From Phoronis australis (Eukaryota > Phoronida > Phoronidae), in assembly GCA_002633005.1 (NCBI GenBank), contig NMRA01000231.1:376082-440081 (forward strand): a stretch of 64,000 bases of DNA, in the 5' to 3' direction. This document shows positions 49,601 to 61,934 of this stretch, piece by piece. A program made the position numbers and the translations under genes. Each line of letters starts with the position of its first letter. The stretch's first letter is position 1. The notes under the pieces are model-generated. The model made no database searches. It was given only the letters and a program-made list of their open reading frames with translations, and was not told where the DNA came from.

Positions 49601-50526
49601 TCTGCTAATTTTTAGTGGAGAGAAGCTGTGTTGAACACCGGCCTTTGGGCATATAAATAACAAAAATATACGTTACTTTCGCAGCGAAACAAAACAATGT
49701 CCATTCTTACGAAATTTTTGATATATAAAAATTTCCCTTAAAAACAAGAATCTCTGGAGATTTCCGCTAAGGGCAGGGCTAGTGCTGGCATCCAGCAGTT
49801 GCCGCGAAAGAGGTGGCCAGACGAGTAAAATTCTGGAGTCAAAATCTGATAAGTCTACACTGCAGTCACCAAACTAAAAAACACACGAACAAATATATTT
49901 TTGTTTAACCTTCGAGTAATGAAGTAACATTGCCAAGACCAGTTGCTTGTGTGGCCGTCTTACGTTAACACCTTTTTGCCCTACAGAATGCCAAAAAGGG
50001 ACGACATATTTTCCTCGAGCTGCATAACAGCTATTGGAATTCCACAAGCTATGGCAACACCGTTTCGCACTTCCGATCGCACCATTTCTTAAGCTGTTGA
50101 CACCAACAAGCTTTACCCGACAACGTGTTGTTTGTCACCTTTCAAACGCAGCCAAAGGTATCATCGTCAAGTATCAATGAAAGGTGTTTGTGTAGACAAA
50201 GTATCATCAGGAAATTTTCTCCCGGGGTGCAGCACCGTATACTAATGTCCAATACCGTTAAGTCAAATTTGATGAGATTCCGACAATATTTCAAGACACT
50301 GAGCGGACAACTATACGACCAACGGACCCAAAAACCGGTAATGGCGATAACAATATGCACCTAAGCATGCATATTATGTGGGAGCAGAAGAAATAAAAAA
50401 ACATTCCCTTTTTCCACGCGTCATAATTACACCAGTCACGATTTTAGAGATCCATATTCAATAAGCACATGTACATGTCGAAGTTAACATCAACAATGCA
50501 AACCGCAATAAATATGAATCACTTAC
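46656..50526. other. Intronic DNA with one long unassigned frame
   Basis: No Ig exon was found. Besides the 148-codon plus-strand frame at 48485, a 109-codon minus-strand frame at 47748-47419 starts with a plausible ATG but has no recognised domain. Positions 48590-48690 are locally GC-rich with C/G runs and look like a TE remnant. Confidence 0.35.
48485..48931 (+). other. Unassigned 148-codon open frame
   Basis: Among the longest open frames of the window. The first half is proline- and glycine-rich (FAGPPPASYGPADG) and overlaps a GC-rich repeat-like patch. The second half has a more protein-like composition (RESYMYVHYERISEGDDEK, ITVRGKVFRSQQNPK, VHLHLINGK). It has no intron signals that I can place and no family that I recognise. 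It could be a TE-derived frame or an exon of a nested gene; I cannot decide. Confidence 0.25.
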
Positions 50527-50679
50527 TTTCTGTAACTGTAAACACAGTTTCTCCCTGTATTTTAAGTGAGTAATGAGTTTTGAACTCTGGGAAGTTGAAG
50601 ATGTCAAACCTTTCATGCCGCAAGTGCAACTTTCCTTCCGGATCAGCATATGCATGCATTTTGATATATTTTCCAAAAT
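50527..50679 (-). CDS. Ig-CAM exon, probable second half of domain D2
   Basis: Minus-strand exon of 153 bases (51 codons), acceptor 'tttcttgattttccag' above 50679 and donor ACAGAAA|GTAAGTG below 50527, phase 1 at both ends, fully open. The product starts FGKYIKMHAYADPEGKLHLR and ends YSLKIQGETVFTVTE. By position it should be strands C' to G of D2: 'DPEGKLHL' resembles the 'GxLxF' strand E of L1-family D2, and 'HYSLKIQGETVFTV' fits strands F-G, except that tyrosine/serine stand where the strand-F cysteine should be. The exon before it (D2 first half) was not found between 50.7 and 58.2 kb. The splice signals are strong; the domain assignment is an inference. Confidence 0.55.
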
Positions 50680-51421
50680 CTGGAAAATCAAGAAAGTATA
50701 ATATATATAGAAATTGCAACTTATGTGTCAATGTTGCCAGCATAGATATATCCCAACACGAACACATCCGCACACCGTCCAAAATAAGTACAATGTAACA
50801 AACTAACGTCAGCTTGGTAATCAGCCCAAACTGGAATATTCACTTTATGTAATGTCATTGTCAGTATTCGCCAGACCCAAGACACGAACGGTTGTTCAAT
50901 GATAATTTCCCTTTTGTGCAATCAAGGAGTGTGCGAAGAATAGGAGAGATCACTCCTCCATCTTCCCATTCGCCGTAATGTTATTGGTCGAAAAAACTAG
51001 CGCCCGTAGCGGCGAATAAGCAACACTAATTTAGCGGCCCACTCCGAAACCTGTTAACACTTACCAATTCATACTTTATTGACAATTTGCCGCGTAATGA
51101 TTATATTACTGGTACTACATATTTGATTTATTTTGCGATGCACGCTTGGTGATAAATTCCACGATAACGTAGCTTATCTGAAGATTTAAAGGCAGCATCC
51201 AGCGGCTAAAACACTTTTTTGACTCTAGAATTGTATGTTTTATTCATAAAAATATTGTTTTTGCTTCTTACTTACCACCGAAAGTAATTAGATGCAACGC
51301 AAATTACACCGCTCATAATTTGTACCCCTTCGAGCACCCCAGAAAAAATCTCAACCAATCAGCGTAAAGTGGCCACGAATTTTCTGGCAAGCCACTCTGC
51401 GTAACAGCTGAGTTCCATTTC

Positions 51422-51616
51422 GTGGACGTTCTGTACTTGACGATCTCTGGGCTAAAATGCCTCTGCGTGGTGTGCGGGTGTAGCCATTTCAGCGACTTTG
51501 TGATACATTTGCATAACTACCCCACCGATCACGTCGTGTTCCGTGCATGGAATAGATTCGTGTCCACGACAATGACTCGGGCTACACACTTTCCCGATCT
51601 GCAAGATCTGTTCTAG
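51422..51616 (+). pseudogene. THAP-like domain fragment
   Basis: The plus-strand frame encodes CLCVVCGCSHF, then VIHLHNYPTDHVVFRAWNRF. This is the first part of a THAP zinc finger: closely spaced cysteines near the start, 'LHxxP' and the conserved tryptophan about 25 residues later. An ATG in another frame (51456) would give MPLRGV, suggesting a one-base shift relative to the usual 'MPxxCxVxxC' start. The frame ends at TAG (51614) before any 'VCxxHF'. It is a fragment in the intron between D2b and the upstream Ig exons. Confidence 0.45.
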
Positions 51617-52044
51617 ACAAGATGCAAAGCTGTATACACCGATGTGGGTAAAGATGAGTAAATGATATTTGACTCAGTAGTAGTGGCATTAAAAGCTGGA
51701 CCGCTGTTTGAGTAAAGCAAATTATTTACTGGCGTTGGAAGAATTATCGTTCTACCGCTCATCTACTGCTCTCTTGTGAGTCGGCGTTCTGCGATTACGT
51801 CACCTGACCTGAACAGTTTCTTTTCTCCCGGTTTATTCTTCTATCAACTCTTTTTTGCTGCCACGAGGCGGCGTACTGTCACAACAACTTGTTGGAACAG
51901 CTTCCATTTCATTACAAGTTATTCGCATTTTTAAGACCAACAAACCGAATTTAAAACAAACTTTACTGCTGCGAAGCTGTCATCATTTCCCAAAAGAAGT
52001 CGCAAAGTTTTAGTACGGCGCGTGCGCGTGTCCCAAGGTAGGCT

Positions 52045-52085
52045 ACTGTTTTCAAAACGACGACAGAATTTCTTTGTTGCAACAT
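52045..52085. repeat. Short repeat shared with 4540-4590
   Basis: 'ctgttttcaaaacgacg' and following bases match 4543-4590 in the same orientation. On the minus strand both read CRRFENS, so they may be remnants of one coding family near transposon debris. Confidence 0.45.
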
Positions 52086-52529
52086 AGATTATAGACAACA
52101 GATTCGCAACTCCGACATTTTCTTCCGTGCTATCCAAGAGGAGGCGCCACTCTCCTAATTTATCTGGTGCGAATTCCGGTTAGTGTATTTTGACGGAAAA
52201 TTCTCGCGTCTACTTTACTGTTCTGTACTACGAAAAAAAATTCTGCATTGACACGCTGTTTAAAGTCTTCCAATAGTAGAACTGTTGGAATTGTTAGTAC
52301 ATTTTTCAATACTACTGGTAATTAATTACAAAATTTAAACTTCAGTGCCGACTGATTATGTTGTCTGCTTGCACAATAGCAGCATAATTATCGGACAGTT
52401 TGTGATTCATGGTTCATATACTGAGAAAATTACGAAAACATATTTGAGCAGAAATTCTAAGGAGTACCTGTGAATGCAAAAGATACTTATAAAACGTGAT
52501 TGTTTTAGAAAATTTTAATGTTGTTCGGA

Positions 52530-52940
52530 TTAAAAAATTCGCCTCTGCAACGATTTCACTGGTCTAACCTTTGCATGTTTATAATTCAACATTCTCAAGT
52601 GAGCAGTTCTTCTGGGAAGTGTTAAGTGGCCGTTAAAAGTGCGGTTGATTGCACTGTGCATGAGTCTTAGGTATAGCATGAAATGGTTCTTAAAAGAACC
52701 GTTGAATAATTCAACATAAAGCCCAAAGTATACCGTGCTCCTCAAGTACTGAAAGTCCTCTTTATTCAAGTTTTCATCAGGGAAGGTTGGATGAAAACAG
52801 AGAAGATGACAATATCGATGGCAGTTGTAACACCTTATATAAATGTTACCGTTCACCAATGTTATCACGAAACCTGCCTCTTGAACAGTTCTTGTTCCTG
52901 GATTCCCAAGTAATCCTGAACCGTAAGGAAGAAAGACCAA
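52530..52940 (-). other. Unassigned 136-codon open frame
   Basis: A long minus-strand frame with several cysteines (RCYNCHRYCHLLC). An acceptor-like 'ttacggttcag' lies at its start (about 52918) and would give phase 1. No donor in a matching phase follows a B-strand/tryptophan pattern, so I did not accept it as the missing D2 first half. Plus-strand frames overlap it. The family is unknown. Confidence 0.25.
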
Positions 52941-53049
52941 AAACGAATCAAATTGCGAAAATCATCGCCTTCGTACGATTCCGTGTTGCTGTCGCCAGAC
53001 TGATGTTCCGCCCCAACATGAATGTCGAAAATCGACGTTACAAGTGATG

Positions 53050-56000
53050 GGAATTTGTGTCCTTTGTTTCTAACTTTTAACCATTTTTATGAAAGGGGTG
53101 TACTGATTTTGTCTAATGAGCATAACTTTTGTTTTTTTATAATGCATTACTCGTGTTGAATGCATTCATATTGAGTGGCCTCATTGAGTTGAACAGAAAA
53201 TAAATTAAATGTAACACAATAAAGATTTGAAAATAAATTGAACATTAACACGACTCCCTAGCTGTTTTCGAAAACTTTGGTTCATGCACTTACGGCGGAA
53301 AATGATAGACCAAGTATCGTGCACGTGTGCACTGTACCAACCATAGACATCTTCATGCTATGATTTTTATAGTACCAACACTGTGTATCTTATTCTTAAT
53401 TGGCCAATCTGTTGATACAGTAAATTTCCTTATTTATGCCCATCCTGATTTGACCGCAACTTGAGCTTGTTGGGTTCTACCATATATTGAGTTGGCATAG
53501 GGACACACGTGGTGGTTACTCAAATGGGCTTCATTTTACCAAGTGAAGTAAATGAACAAAGTGGGTGATTATCATTACCGGAATTTCATCATTAGTATTT
53601 TTTGCCGGGTGCTCAAATTTTTCTGAGACTAGGGATTGTCGCATTTGTAAGGTAGAAGTATTTCGCTGGACTTCCAGGTCTGTGGCGTTATTTGTACCGG
53701 ACCAAAACTAAACAAACGAAACCTTTGATTAAATCAGGAGCTGCATAAAAATAATTGCAGGCGGTCTGACACACGTTTTACCAGACGTGCGCAGGCAGCG
53801 CATTTGGGCCCATTGCACTGATCACTTGGAACCATTTTTATGGTTTATTAATATATAGTTAAATCGAGCTGAGGAGCTTATTCACGACAATTTTTTGGCA
53901 GTGGGATTTTCTGAAAAATGCTCGTTAGTTAACAACAAAGTTTGATAGCAATGCAATTTTGTAAAAACTCTGTCATAGGTTACAGATGCGTCATAGAGGG
54001 CAAATTTGATGAATTCTAGCTTACGATTTCACCTGTTTCGGAGACCGGGTTTCAGCCACTTTTGGTCTATAACAAGCGCCCCCTTCCTGAAGCGGATTTT
54101 TCTAAGCACCCTGGCCGCTTATTAGGGCAAATACGGTAATATTTCAGAAGCACAATACTTAGTATCATTTACGCACGGGGCTCTTTTGTTACTTTAGGAG
54201 TGGGTTTGGTTCACTGTGTACCCTAGAGGTGGCATAGCATTTTACAAAAAATGTTGGAGAATTTTGTTTTCGTCATAACCGTTCGTTTGAAAGGCTTAAA
54301 TTGTTAGGACTTAAGGCGGAAATTTAAAAATCATTTATCCGCTTACAAAAATAACATTGAAGAATAAAAGCAACCTTCACAACCCTCTGTTGTTCCTGTT
54401 CTCATTTCATGTCATGAAACCTGCTGTTGAATTGTGAGATAGATTTCGGGAAGGCCCCAATCCCACTTCCGGAGTTTCCCATACGGCCCGTATTAGAATG
54501 TGTGCTAAGTAATTTAATAAAAAATTCTTAAGGTAGAATGATTTTGATCAATTTTAATATTAACTGACATGAAATGAAAATTTAATGTATTTCCTTGATT
54601 TTCCGCGTTTTTTGCACTAAATTAAATGGCCAGTCAACGCAGATCCCAATACTGTGGAGTCACGGTGAAAGCCAATTCGTTGCAACGATGATGTCAAAGA
54701 CTTCGATTAGTGAAGCGCCATCTCAAGTTTTTTTGGCGATAAATTGCTTTCGTGATAGGGCTACTGCGACTCAATAATTTGATGTTTTTCATCAATAAAT
54801 GTATTTTAGATGTAAAAATAGTCATTTTGGCACCGTACTAGGCTTTTAGGGCTCTGTAGGACCAATTCAACATTAAATCTCAGATCGGATTCGCATGATG
54901 CCAATTCTCAAAAACGCTCTTATGAGTTATTTTTAAAAGTTTCTCTTTTGCACGAGGGCTAAAAAGTAGGACCTTTGTGATTTACATGGATCATTTTGAA
55001 AGTTGGATAAAGCGAGAACGAAGTGATATTTTAGAAAACTGTAACAGCACTTTTTATACCTTACCTTGAACGCTTACTTTAAATGGAAATTAATAATGTT
55101 ATTGATATGGTTGTTTTGCAACCTTTTTTGTTAGTTTTTATAAAAAGATTGGATCACATGATCCAATAAATAACAGATTGGTCAAAAAGTTACAATATAA
55201 AATTCTTCTACGTACATGTATGTCCGGAAAATGATAGTTTCGTCGTAAGTTGCACATGGTTTTCTAGATATTCAATGAATACACTTCTCGACAAGGCCGT
55301 CAATAACTTTACAGACACAATAAGACTTCAAACATTACTTTCATGTAAAGTCATTCTGGCGTGTATTATTTTGAAGTTAATTCGAGCATTTGTCCCATCA
55401 AATTAACATTTTTGTTGAACTTTAATCAAAGTTTAATATACCTAATTGCTAATTGTCTATTCGTGATTTTGAAAAAGTGCGTGGAGCGACAGCTGCCACT
55501 TCATTGTGTTTCATTTGCCTAAAAATTGTATTTCAACGTTGCCCAGAGCATTTTGAGAGCTACTGTATTAATTTAAGTATCATTAACGCTTCTACCAAAA
55601 CTCATTTTCTTGTCAAGCATGTCCCAATCAAATTAAATTGCCGAAATTAAAACAATAATAATTAGACCAGATATATGTCAATCGTAATCCTTCTAAACTC
55701 CTAAGGAGCATGGAATGGGTGCAACCGCTGTAGGAACATACAGATTAATACAAACCCTATTTTTTAAAATAAAGTGCTAAATTGACCCCTTGAATTTTAA
55801 ACTAATCCAAGACTTGCTATTTTTTCAAAATGTGACGTAAGTGTTAAGTCACAACTAAACATCCAAATAGCTTTTCTAATTTCTTACTCAAAATAAATAT
55901 TAATGTGAGGGAACTTTAGAATTTTAGTTGCTGGAGAAAATGCAAACGTCGACGGTGATGGCGAAAGCGACACTAACGAGACTAATATGGGTGAGATGCT

Positions 56001-58211
56001 GTTTTGTTTTTCATCGATTCTAGTAATCAAATTAATTTCTGTATCTCATTTCTAACACCAAAACAGTAGTCTTAAGCTCTGCAGCCTCATTTTCATCAAT
56101 TACTTGCTTTGCAGTAGTTTTAAATATTAATTAATTTAATTACAATGTGGGCTGTGATGAAACTTTCCTGTGTATTAGCACTTTCTATTACGAAATATTT
56201 TTCTCCATATCTGAATTTATCGACGTTAATACATGTATATCAGAAGTTCTCAAGAAGAAAACAGAGACAACATCTGGCAAATGATTTTGTTTGGTTTATC
56301 CTTTTCTTTTAGAATATTACACAATCAAAGAATTGGTAACCCAGCAAATATGCCTTGTCGTTGTTCTCTTAACCCAACGAATTGCTTTATGTATGGGTTG
56401 TCGATATTTTATAACGGACTAAATCAGTCAAATAGGTGCTTTATTTGGGACCACATGTCTCATCATGAAGCAGTAAGCGATATAAACATGGAACTAAAAT
56501 TTACACAGATATAAACAGTGTAAAACAGCAGGCAAACAGGGAGTGTAAATTCATCACAAGGTAGGGAGCCCACAAGTCTAATGGAACAGAGCAAATCTGT
56601 GTGCGGCTCATTCAGCACAGGTTTTCCATGGCAGCTCAAGCGACTCCATAATATTTAAGCGGAGTGTGTGATATTCTACCTACAGAATGGTGGTATTATC
56701 TGCTGCTTCTTTGCTCGTGATTTTTTGGCCATGTTTGTGTAAAGGAGTTCTTGAATAGATCACCATGTAAAGCGTGGACAACCGTCGGGAGAGAGAACAC
56801 ACCATGTTCAATTATAGATTTTTGAACTGTATGCATTCGAGTTAACGACCATGCTAACGTTTGAACCTATCCCTACTTTGAAGTGTCCATTGCTCTACTA
56901 AATGTACCACTTAACATCTGGACATTTTCAATAAGCGCCCAGAGCTCATACTAGCACTCATTCGTCATTTTCCTTTGATGACTTTCAAAACTGCAAGGTG
57001 AGTTTTAAGTACTAAAACCCGATGAACTTCCAAGCACAATGTGTCGTTTTCAGTCGCAAAGGGGGACTTCGTATTCTGTAAGCGTGTCCAGTAGTGCATT
57101 AGAGTGACAGCGCGGGTTGAAAATTTCGCAGTCTACATTTAGTCAAAAGCTCATTCTTAGCAACTTGAAACCTACTTTTGAAAAGATCCCGTCTTTTCTC
57201 AACTTAAAAGGCCAAGTTCAGGCTTTTGTTTGATGTCTCCGAAGGAGAAGTACACGTTCACTAGTGCTAGAATGTACATGATGGTTCAATTGTCGGTTTA
57301 GCTCACCCAATTTTCCCCGTGGCACATACATGTATTCAATCGCATGGTAGCAAACCTAAATCACCCGATAATGGAAACCCTCACGGAGTGGTAATTTTTT
57401 ATTCTTTTCATTTTACAAAAAATTTTTTTAAAATAAATAAACAGCAAAAGTCACATAAGTTTGTTGATGTGAAATTAGCAGTAGTTACATGTATTTCCGT
57501 GGATTAATATTTGACTTGGCTGGGGCAATGTCTCCCTGAGTTTTATCGACAAGAAATTTTTCATTCGTTCGCTTTCCAAAATTTGGACTGCGAAAAAATG
57601 CAGTTGAAGCAGTTTGCACATACAGTTAGTTATCTATCTTTGCTGCTTCAACAACATTGATGCCAATCATACAGCAGGTTAGTCTTACAAAAGTGGCGTT
57701 ATCTTAAAAAAAGAACAGTTTTATATTTCACATTGCATACTATGCTACTCGAATACAAGTAGAGGGCGCTGATTTAACTTTCACATCGGCACTTGGCCGT
57801 GACAAATTATTTGAACTCGAAACCGCGAATGGATGTAGGCTGCCACGAACTACGGATCTACGAAACCCCTTGGGATTCTCGGCTGGAGCAGCTTTCGTTC
57901 GCATGGCAACATGCGCCTCTAGAACATTTTAATGGCGATTGAGTAGATTAGTTACGACTTGCAATGGTACCAGGCAACGAAAAAACTCAATCTTGCGACT
58001 TCAAACTTGCATTTAACGTAATGGGTAAGACCATAATGTATAAACATTTTTCTCGGGGCCTTAAAAGCCAATTTTGGTACACAAAAATGGCGATATTTTT
58101 TGCGACGTGGAACTTATGAACGCAAGCTGAATTTTGAAAATACGAAATTTTGGCTAGGGTCGCATATTGTGATCTTGCAATTTATTGGCGTCAAGCACTG
58201 TCATTACTTAC
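53050..58211. other. Intronic DNA, nothing recognised
   Basis: AT-rich sequence between the D1b and D2b exons, where the D2 first-half exon should lie. I checked minus-strand donors near 53289, 55060-55080 and 57303 and found no Ig-like strand B/strand C coding above any of them. No dispersed repeat partner was noticed. Confidence 0.4.
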
Positions 58212-58405
58212 CTGCAATTAGTGCGAGAGCTGGCCTAGATATGTCTTTACTCCGGTCATCCCCCACTACGCACTGGTAATAACCAGTTGCGACATTTCTG
58301 GTGACCATTGTCATTTTCAGACCTTGAACCGTGAATACCCTATTACCACTTTTCACTCTGTATTGAATATCTTTAGGGGTTTTTCGATAATACCATATGA
58401 CTTCC
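58212..58405 (-). CDS. Ig-CAM exon, second half of domain D1
   Basis: Minus-strand exon of 194 bases, acceptor 'gatctcttttgcag' above 58405 and donor TTGCAG|GTAAGTAA below 58212, phase 2 in and phase 1 out, fully open. The product starts EVIWYYRKTPKD (strand-C tryptophan) and continues KMTMVTRNVATGYYQCVVGD, the classic 'xGxYxC' strand F, ending PALALIAG. The 'xxxAxG' end at a phase 1 junction is like the end of D1 in the L1 family. It is the most upstream Ig exon seen; the first half of D1 and the signal peptide were not found above it. Confidence 0.75.
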
Positions 58406-59991
58406 CTGCAAAAGAGATCTGACGATAAAATCGAGTCTAAGGTTTGTTGTGGCATATAGTGTTGCACTCGAGACATACCGCCGCTTGGGCAAAACTATAT
58501 GCCGACAGCAACCTTATGGGTCCTTAACATTCACTTGTCGTCAACCTGCCCCCACACATTCTGTATTATTGCTTTCAGAGGGCGACAGATTTTAGAAAGC
58601 AACAGTGCTTCCTGTCAATAATCTGAAACAAAATATTGTCGATCCTAATGGAATGCTCACGTATTATGCCATCACTCGAAGGGGAGGGGGCAATAAGAAA
58701 AGGTAAAGACTCGTGATATGGGAGAGGAGCTTTATAGTCATTGCAGTCATAATTATTACACTGTATCCACCACAGAACATAAAGCTGGAAAACAGCTTTA
58801 CATTCTATGAAATTGACTTTAATTCTAAAACAGCTACCGCTTCATGCTTACAAGATTTGCATGGAACGTGGTAAATTTCAGTCTCGAATAGAAAAATATT
58901 GTTCCAGCTTGAACGAGGCAATTGAAAGCAAACTTATTCCCGGTAGCTAAAGACATACCATGTAGGTGGTACCGATACCTTCTAGATGGAATTTTTTCGA
59001 AAAAATAGTTTTATAAAAGCATTTCTTGCTTTTTTCAGTCGTTCAATTTCCTATTACCGTACCAGAAACATTCAGGTGAAGGAGCATGCTCACGAATGCC
59101 TCTAATTCCTACATTGTGAATGTGGCGCAAGCACCCACTGCTGCACTAAGTGTCAGCCCTCAACTTCTGAGAATTTGCAATTAAGCACTCACAGATCAGG
59201 CCGCAATCGCCACTCAGAGCATTGAAAACATGCTTGTGGCTTGAAATTGACACACAGCGTAAAAAGTGAGTCAAGCTCTCATTCTATATAATAGCAAATT
59301 CACCATAAAAACCGTCTTGCTCTGTATTTAAAAATAAAACCCTGGCTTTGTATTATTACTCCAAAAGTAAGTCAACAATTGACATCCATGAAAGGGTAGC
59401 GTGTCGTTCTGTGGCTGACCTATTTCCGCGTAGACGGAATGTAGTTGCATGAGAGTCAAACACCAATTTTCCCTGGGACGTCTGTTTTATGAAAAGTGAC
59501 TTAAAACAGAGATTTCGTCTCGTAATCCACATAAATGTTTCAGAATTATATTTAAAACCCATTTTTGCATATTATTATTAAATTGTCTGATAATATACTC
59601 ATAATGGTTATCTATTCAAAAAATGTGTGCAAATTATTTACATGCTATTATGTATGTATTAATGATACCAGGACTAAACGTTTACTTGGCAATTTTGAAA
59701 TGAAAACAATATTACGCCCATGATAGTATGCCCGTTACATAATATTCATTAAATACTGTCTATTGATTATTAGCGGGTTCATAATAAGATCCGGTTTGAG
59801 GCAAGCTAAACAAAACACGGAAATAAAACCCAGTCATAAATTGACAGTTTCGATTAGTGTTGGCATGGAATTAAAGTGTATAAATACCAATACAGCCATG
59901 ACAACGGATTCTTGACAGTTTATTTTATAGGGTATTCAGCTATTGAAGTACACTAGGCTGTGACAGAAAATTTTACCTTTATTTTTGATTC

Positions 59992-60183
59992 AGGGCTTTT
60001 GGCTTTTCATCACAAACAAGGAATTTCCAAGAGTCTACTGTGTTGATGTGGTGGCCGTTGACAAAAGCAGTGACTACAACTGTATATCAGCCCGCTACCC
60101 AATATACACTGTAGCTTCGCAATACAAGCACTTCTTTTCTATTTTTGCTTGGAATCAAACAAATGTCATTATTTACTCAAGCT
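59992..60183 (+). other. Unassigned plus-strand frame after a good acceptor
   Basis: After 'tatttttgattcag' the frame encodes FWLFITNKEFPRVYCVDVVA, then SSDYNCISARYPIY and ends with a stop after NQTNVIIYSS. An AATAAA-type signal ('aataaac') follows at about 60268. It could be the terminal exon of a short plus-strand gene. Similar small frames are at 60607 and 61935. I do not recognise the family. Confidence 0.25.
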
Positions 60184-60606
60184 GAGTACTTTATGCGTCT
60201 AATGCATACATACATTCATTTTGCCTCCTACTTAGTACTCAGGTGAATGCGATTTGTTTATGGTGCTAATAAACAAAGTTTTGTCCAATACCATTTCCTA
60301 GTTTCCTTCTGAAAATGTGATGAGTTAAATGAGATGCAACAGAATTATTATTAAAGCCGCTACAAACCCACATTTGATTAATAATGAACTAACTTTTGAT
60401 TTACACCATTTTTGTAACAAACCTGTTTTCAGTAAGTTTCGTTACCTAGGTTAGGCTGGGTTGCTGGCTTGGAAACAATTGACCTAGAAAAAAGTGACAT
60501 GCTTTTTCAAGCCAAATGATAAGCTGAAGCTCCAGCTAAAACGAACTGACACTCAATTATTTCCATTTCCAGAAATCAAGTCTACTTTGAATAAGGAATG
60601 TGCCAA

Positions 60607-60762
60607 GACAATGCATGGTTTGTATCAAGAATTGTTTTATTAGATGGAAGGCAAGTTTATAGAAGCTTTGACAGCAATGACGTTATCACCATTAAGGAAC
60701 ACAATGGATTTTCAATGTCAAAGTTTAGCCTAGACCACACCAAATACATTAGACTGCAATAA
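60607..60762 (+). other. Unassigned plus-strand frame
   Basis: The frame is open from a TAA before the ATG near 60600 to TAA at about 60762. It encodes AWFVSRIVLLDGRQVYRSFD and EHNGFSMSKFSLDHTKYI. 'AWFVxxIxxxDGxxVYRF'-like wording recalls the end of PLAT/LH2 domains, but this is weak and the fragment is too short to assign. Confidence 0.2.
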
Positions 60763-61429
60763 GTCACAAAATAATATAAATGTGCATGCACTCTAGAGAC
60801 GTTTAATGACATGTATTAAATCGAAATATGTTTCCCTGGGTCGATGTAAATACTGGCGTTGACAAAAGTTGGGTATAATGTCAGTCCGCCATTTCGGATT
60901 TGAGGTCGCCAAATCTTAGAGCCGCCATACGGCTCTTTGGGATGCTTGCGCAACCACTGGGCGGCGGAAAAGGATCAGTAGTACTTCACTGTAGTAATTC
61001 TCAAAATAACATAACTGTTAATGCAATCGAGACTTACTGCATGGCATGTACTAAATCGAAATATGCTTAAAGTCATGGACACGTACATTGTATATCTTAA
61101 TTTCCACCATCAACCGGATCAACAGAAGCAGGTGATACTGGTTGATAAACTCAACATGAACAAAAATGCAAGACCACATCAATTACAAAGCAAGAACTGT
61201 ATCATTGTTTTGTTGGTCAAATGTAGGCTAACAGTGATTAAGTTTTGTTGGTTTACTTAACATATAAAAATCAAATGTCTGATTTATGTACATGTACTCT
61301 CCAGAAAACGAATAAGAGGAAAACTATTGTTTTGTCCAGTTGCAATGACTACAGCTTATATACATATTACGTTACAGTCCAAAATTAGCTTTGAATATAG
61401 CGTTAGTTTTTCTCAAGCAGTGACAGTTT

Positions 61430-61643
61430 ATTTTGATAGATCAATTAACATTTGTTGTCAATAAAAGACTATTGACCTCAAGGCAATGAACTGGGTGGCC
61501 TGTGAATATAAGGTGCCAAGTTTGTGAACGCCTTGTTCTTCTTTCAAGCTTCTAATTATGGACGACAGTGGCTGTGGAGCATACACAGTCTTTGACTGCA
61601 TAGTTCTTGGATTTCTTGCTGAAGTACCTGTGTAGCCTATATG
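61430..61643 (-). CDS. Possible terminal exon of an upstream minus-strand gene
   Basis: After the acceptor 'tataggctacacag' (above 61643) the minus strand is open to TGA at about 61482. The product starts TSARNPRTMQSKTVYAPQPL and has SLKEEQGVHKLGTLYSQAT and IVFY at the end. AATAAA follows at 61432-61427 with normal spacing. If real, it is the 3' end of another gene, since it lies upstream of all Ig exons on the same strand. The three tyrosines in SKTVYAP, GTLYSQ and IVFY would suit a cytoplasmic tail. An alternative frame (VLQQEIQELCSQ) is also open for a while, so the call is weak. Confidence 0.3.
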
Positions 61644-61934
61644 ATTAAAAGACTGTGAAAAGTTAGGATATAATTGAGCACTGAAAGCAAAGATAGGCAT
61701 ACGGTGCAGACAACCACCGTTTAGTACAAGTAATAATGGCGTTGCTAGCTTGGGACCAGTGCAGCGTGTGACATAAGATTAGATGAGATAACCATACCCA
61801 TTCCATTGACACATTGTCATTTGGCTCTTGGTATAAATCTTCATAGCATCGTAACTTTTGACGGCATTTCCAAAATAGTTTATTGTTTACACGAATCCTA
61901 TAGCTGTAAGACTGGAACTTGAACCCAAAACAAC

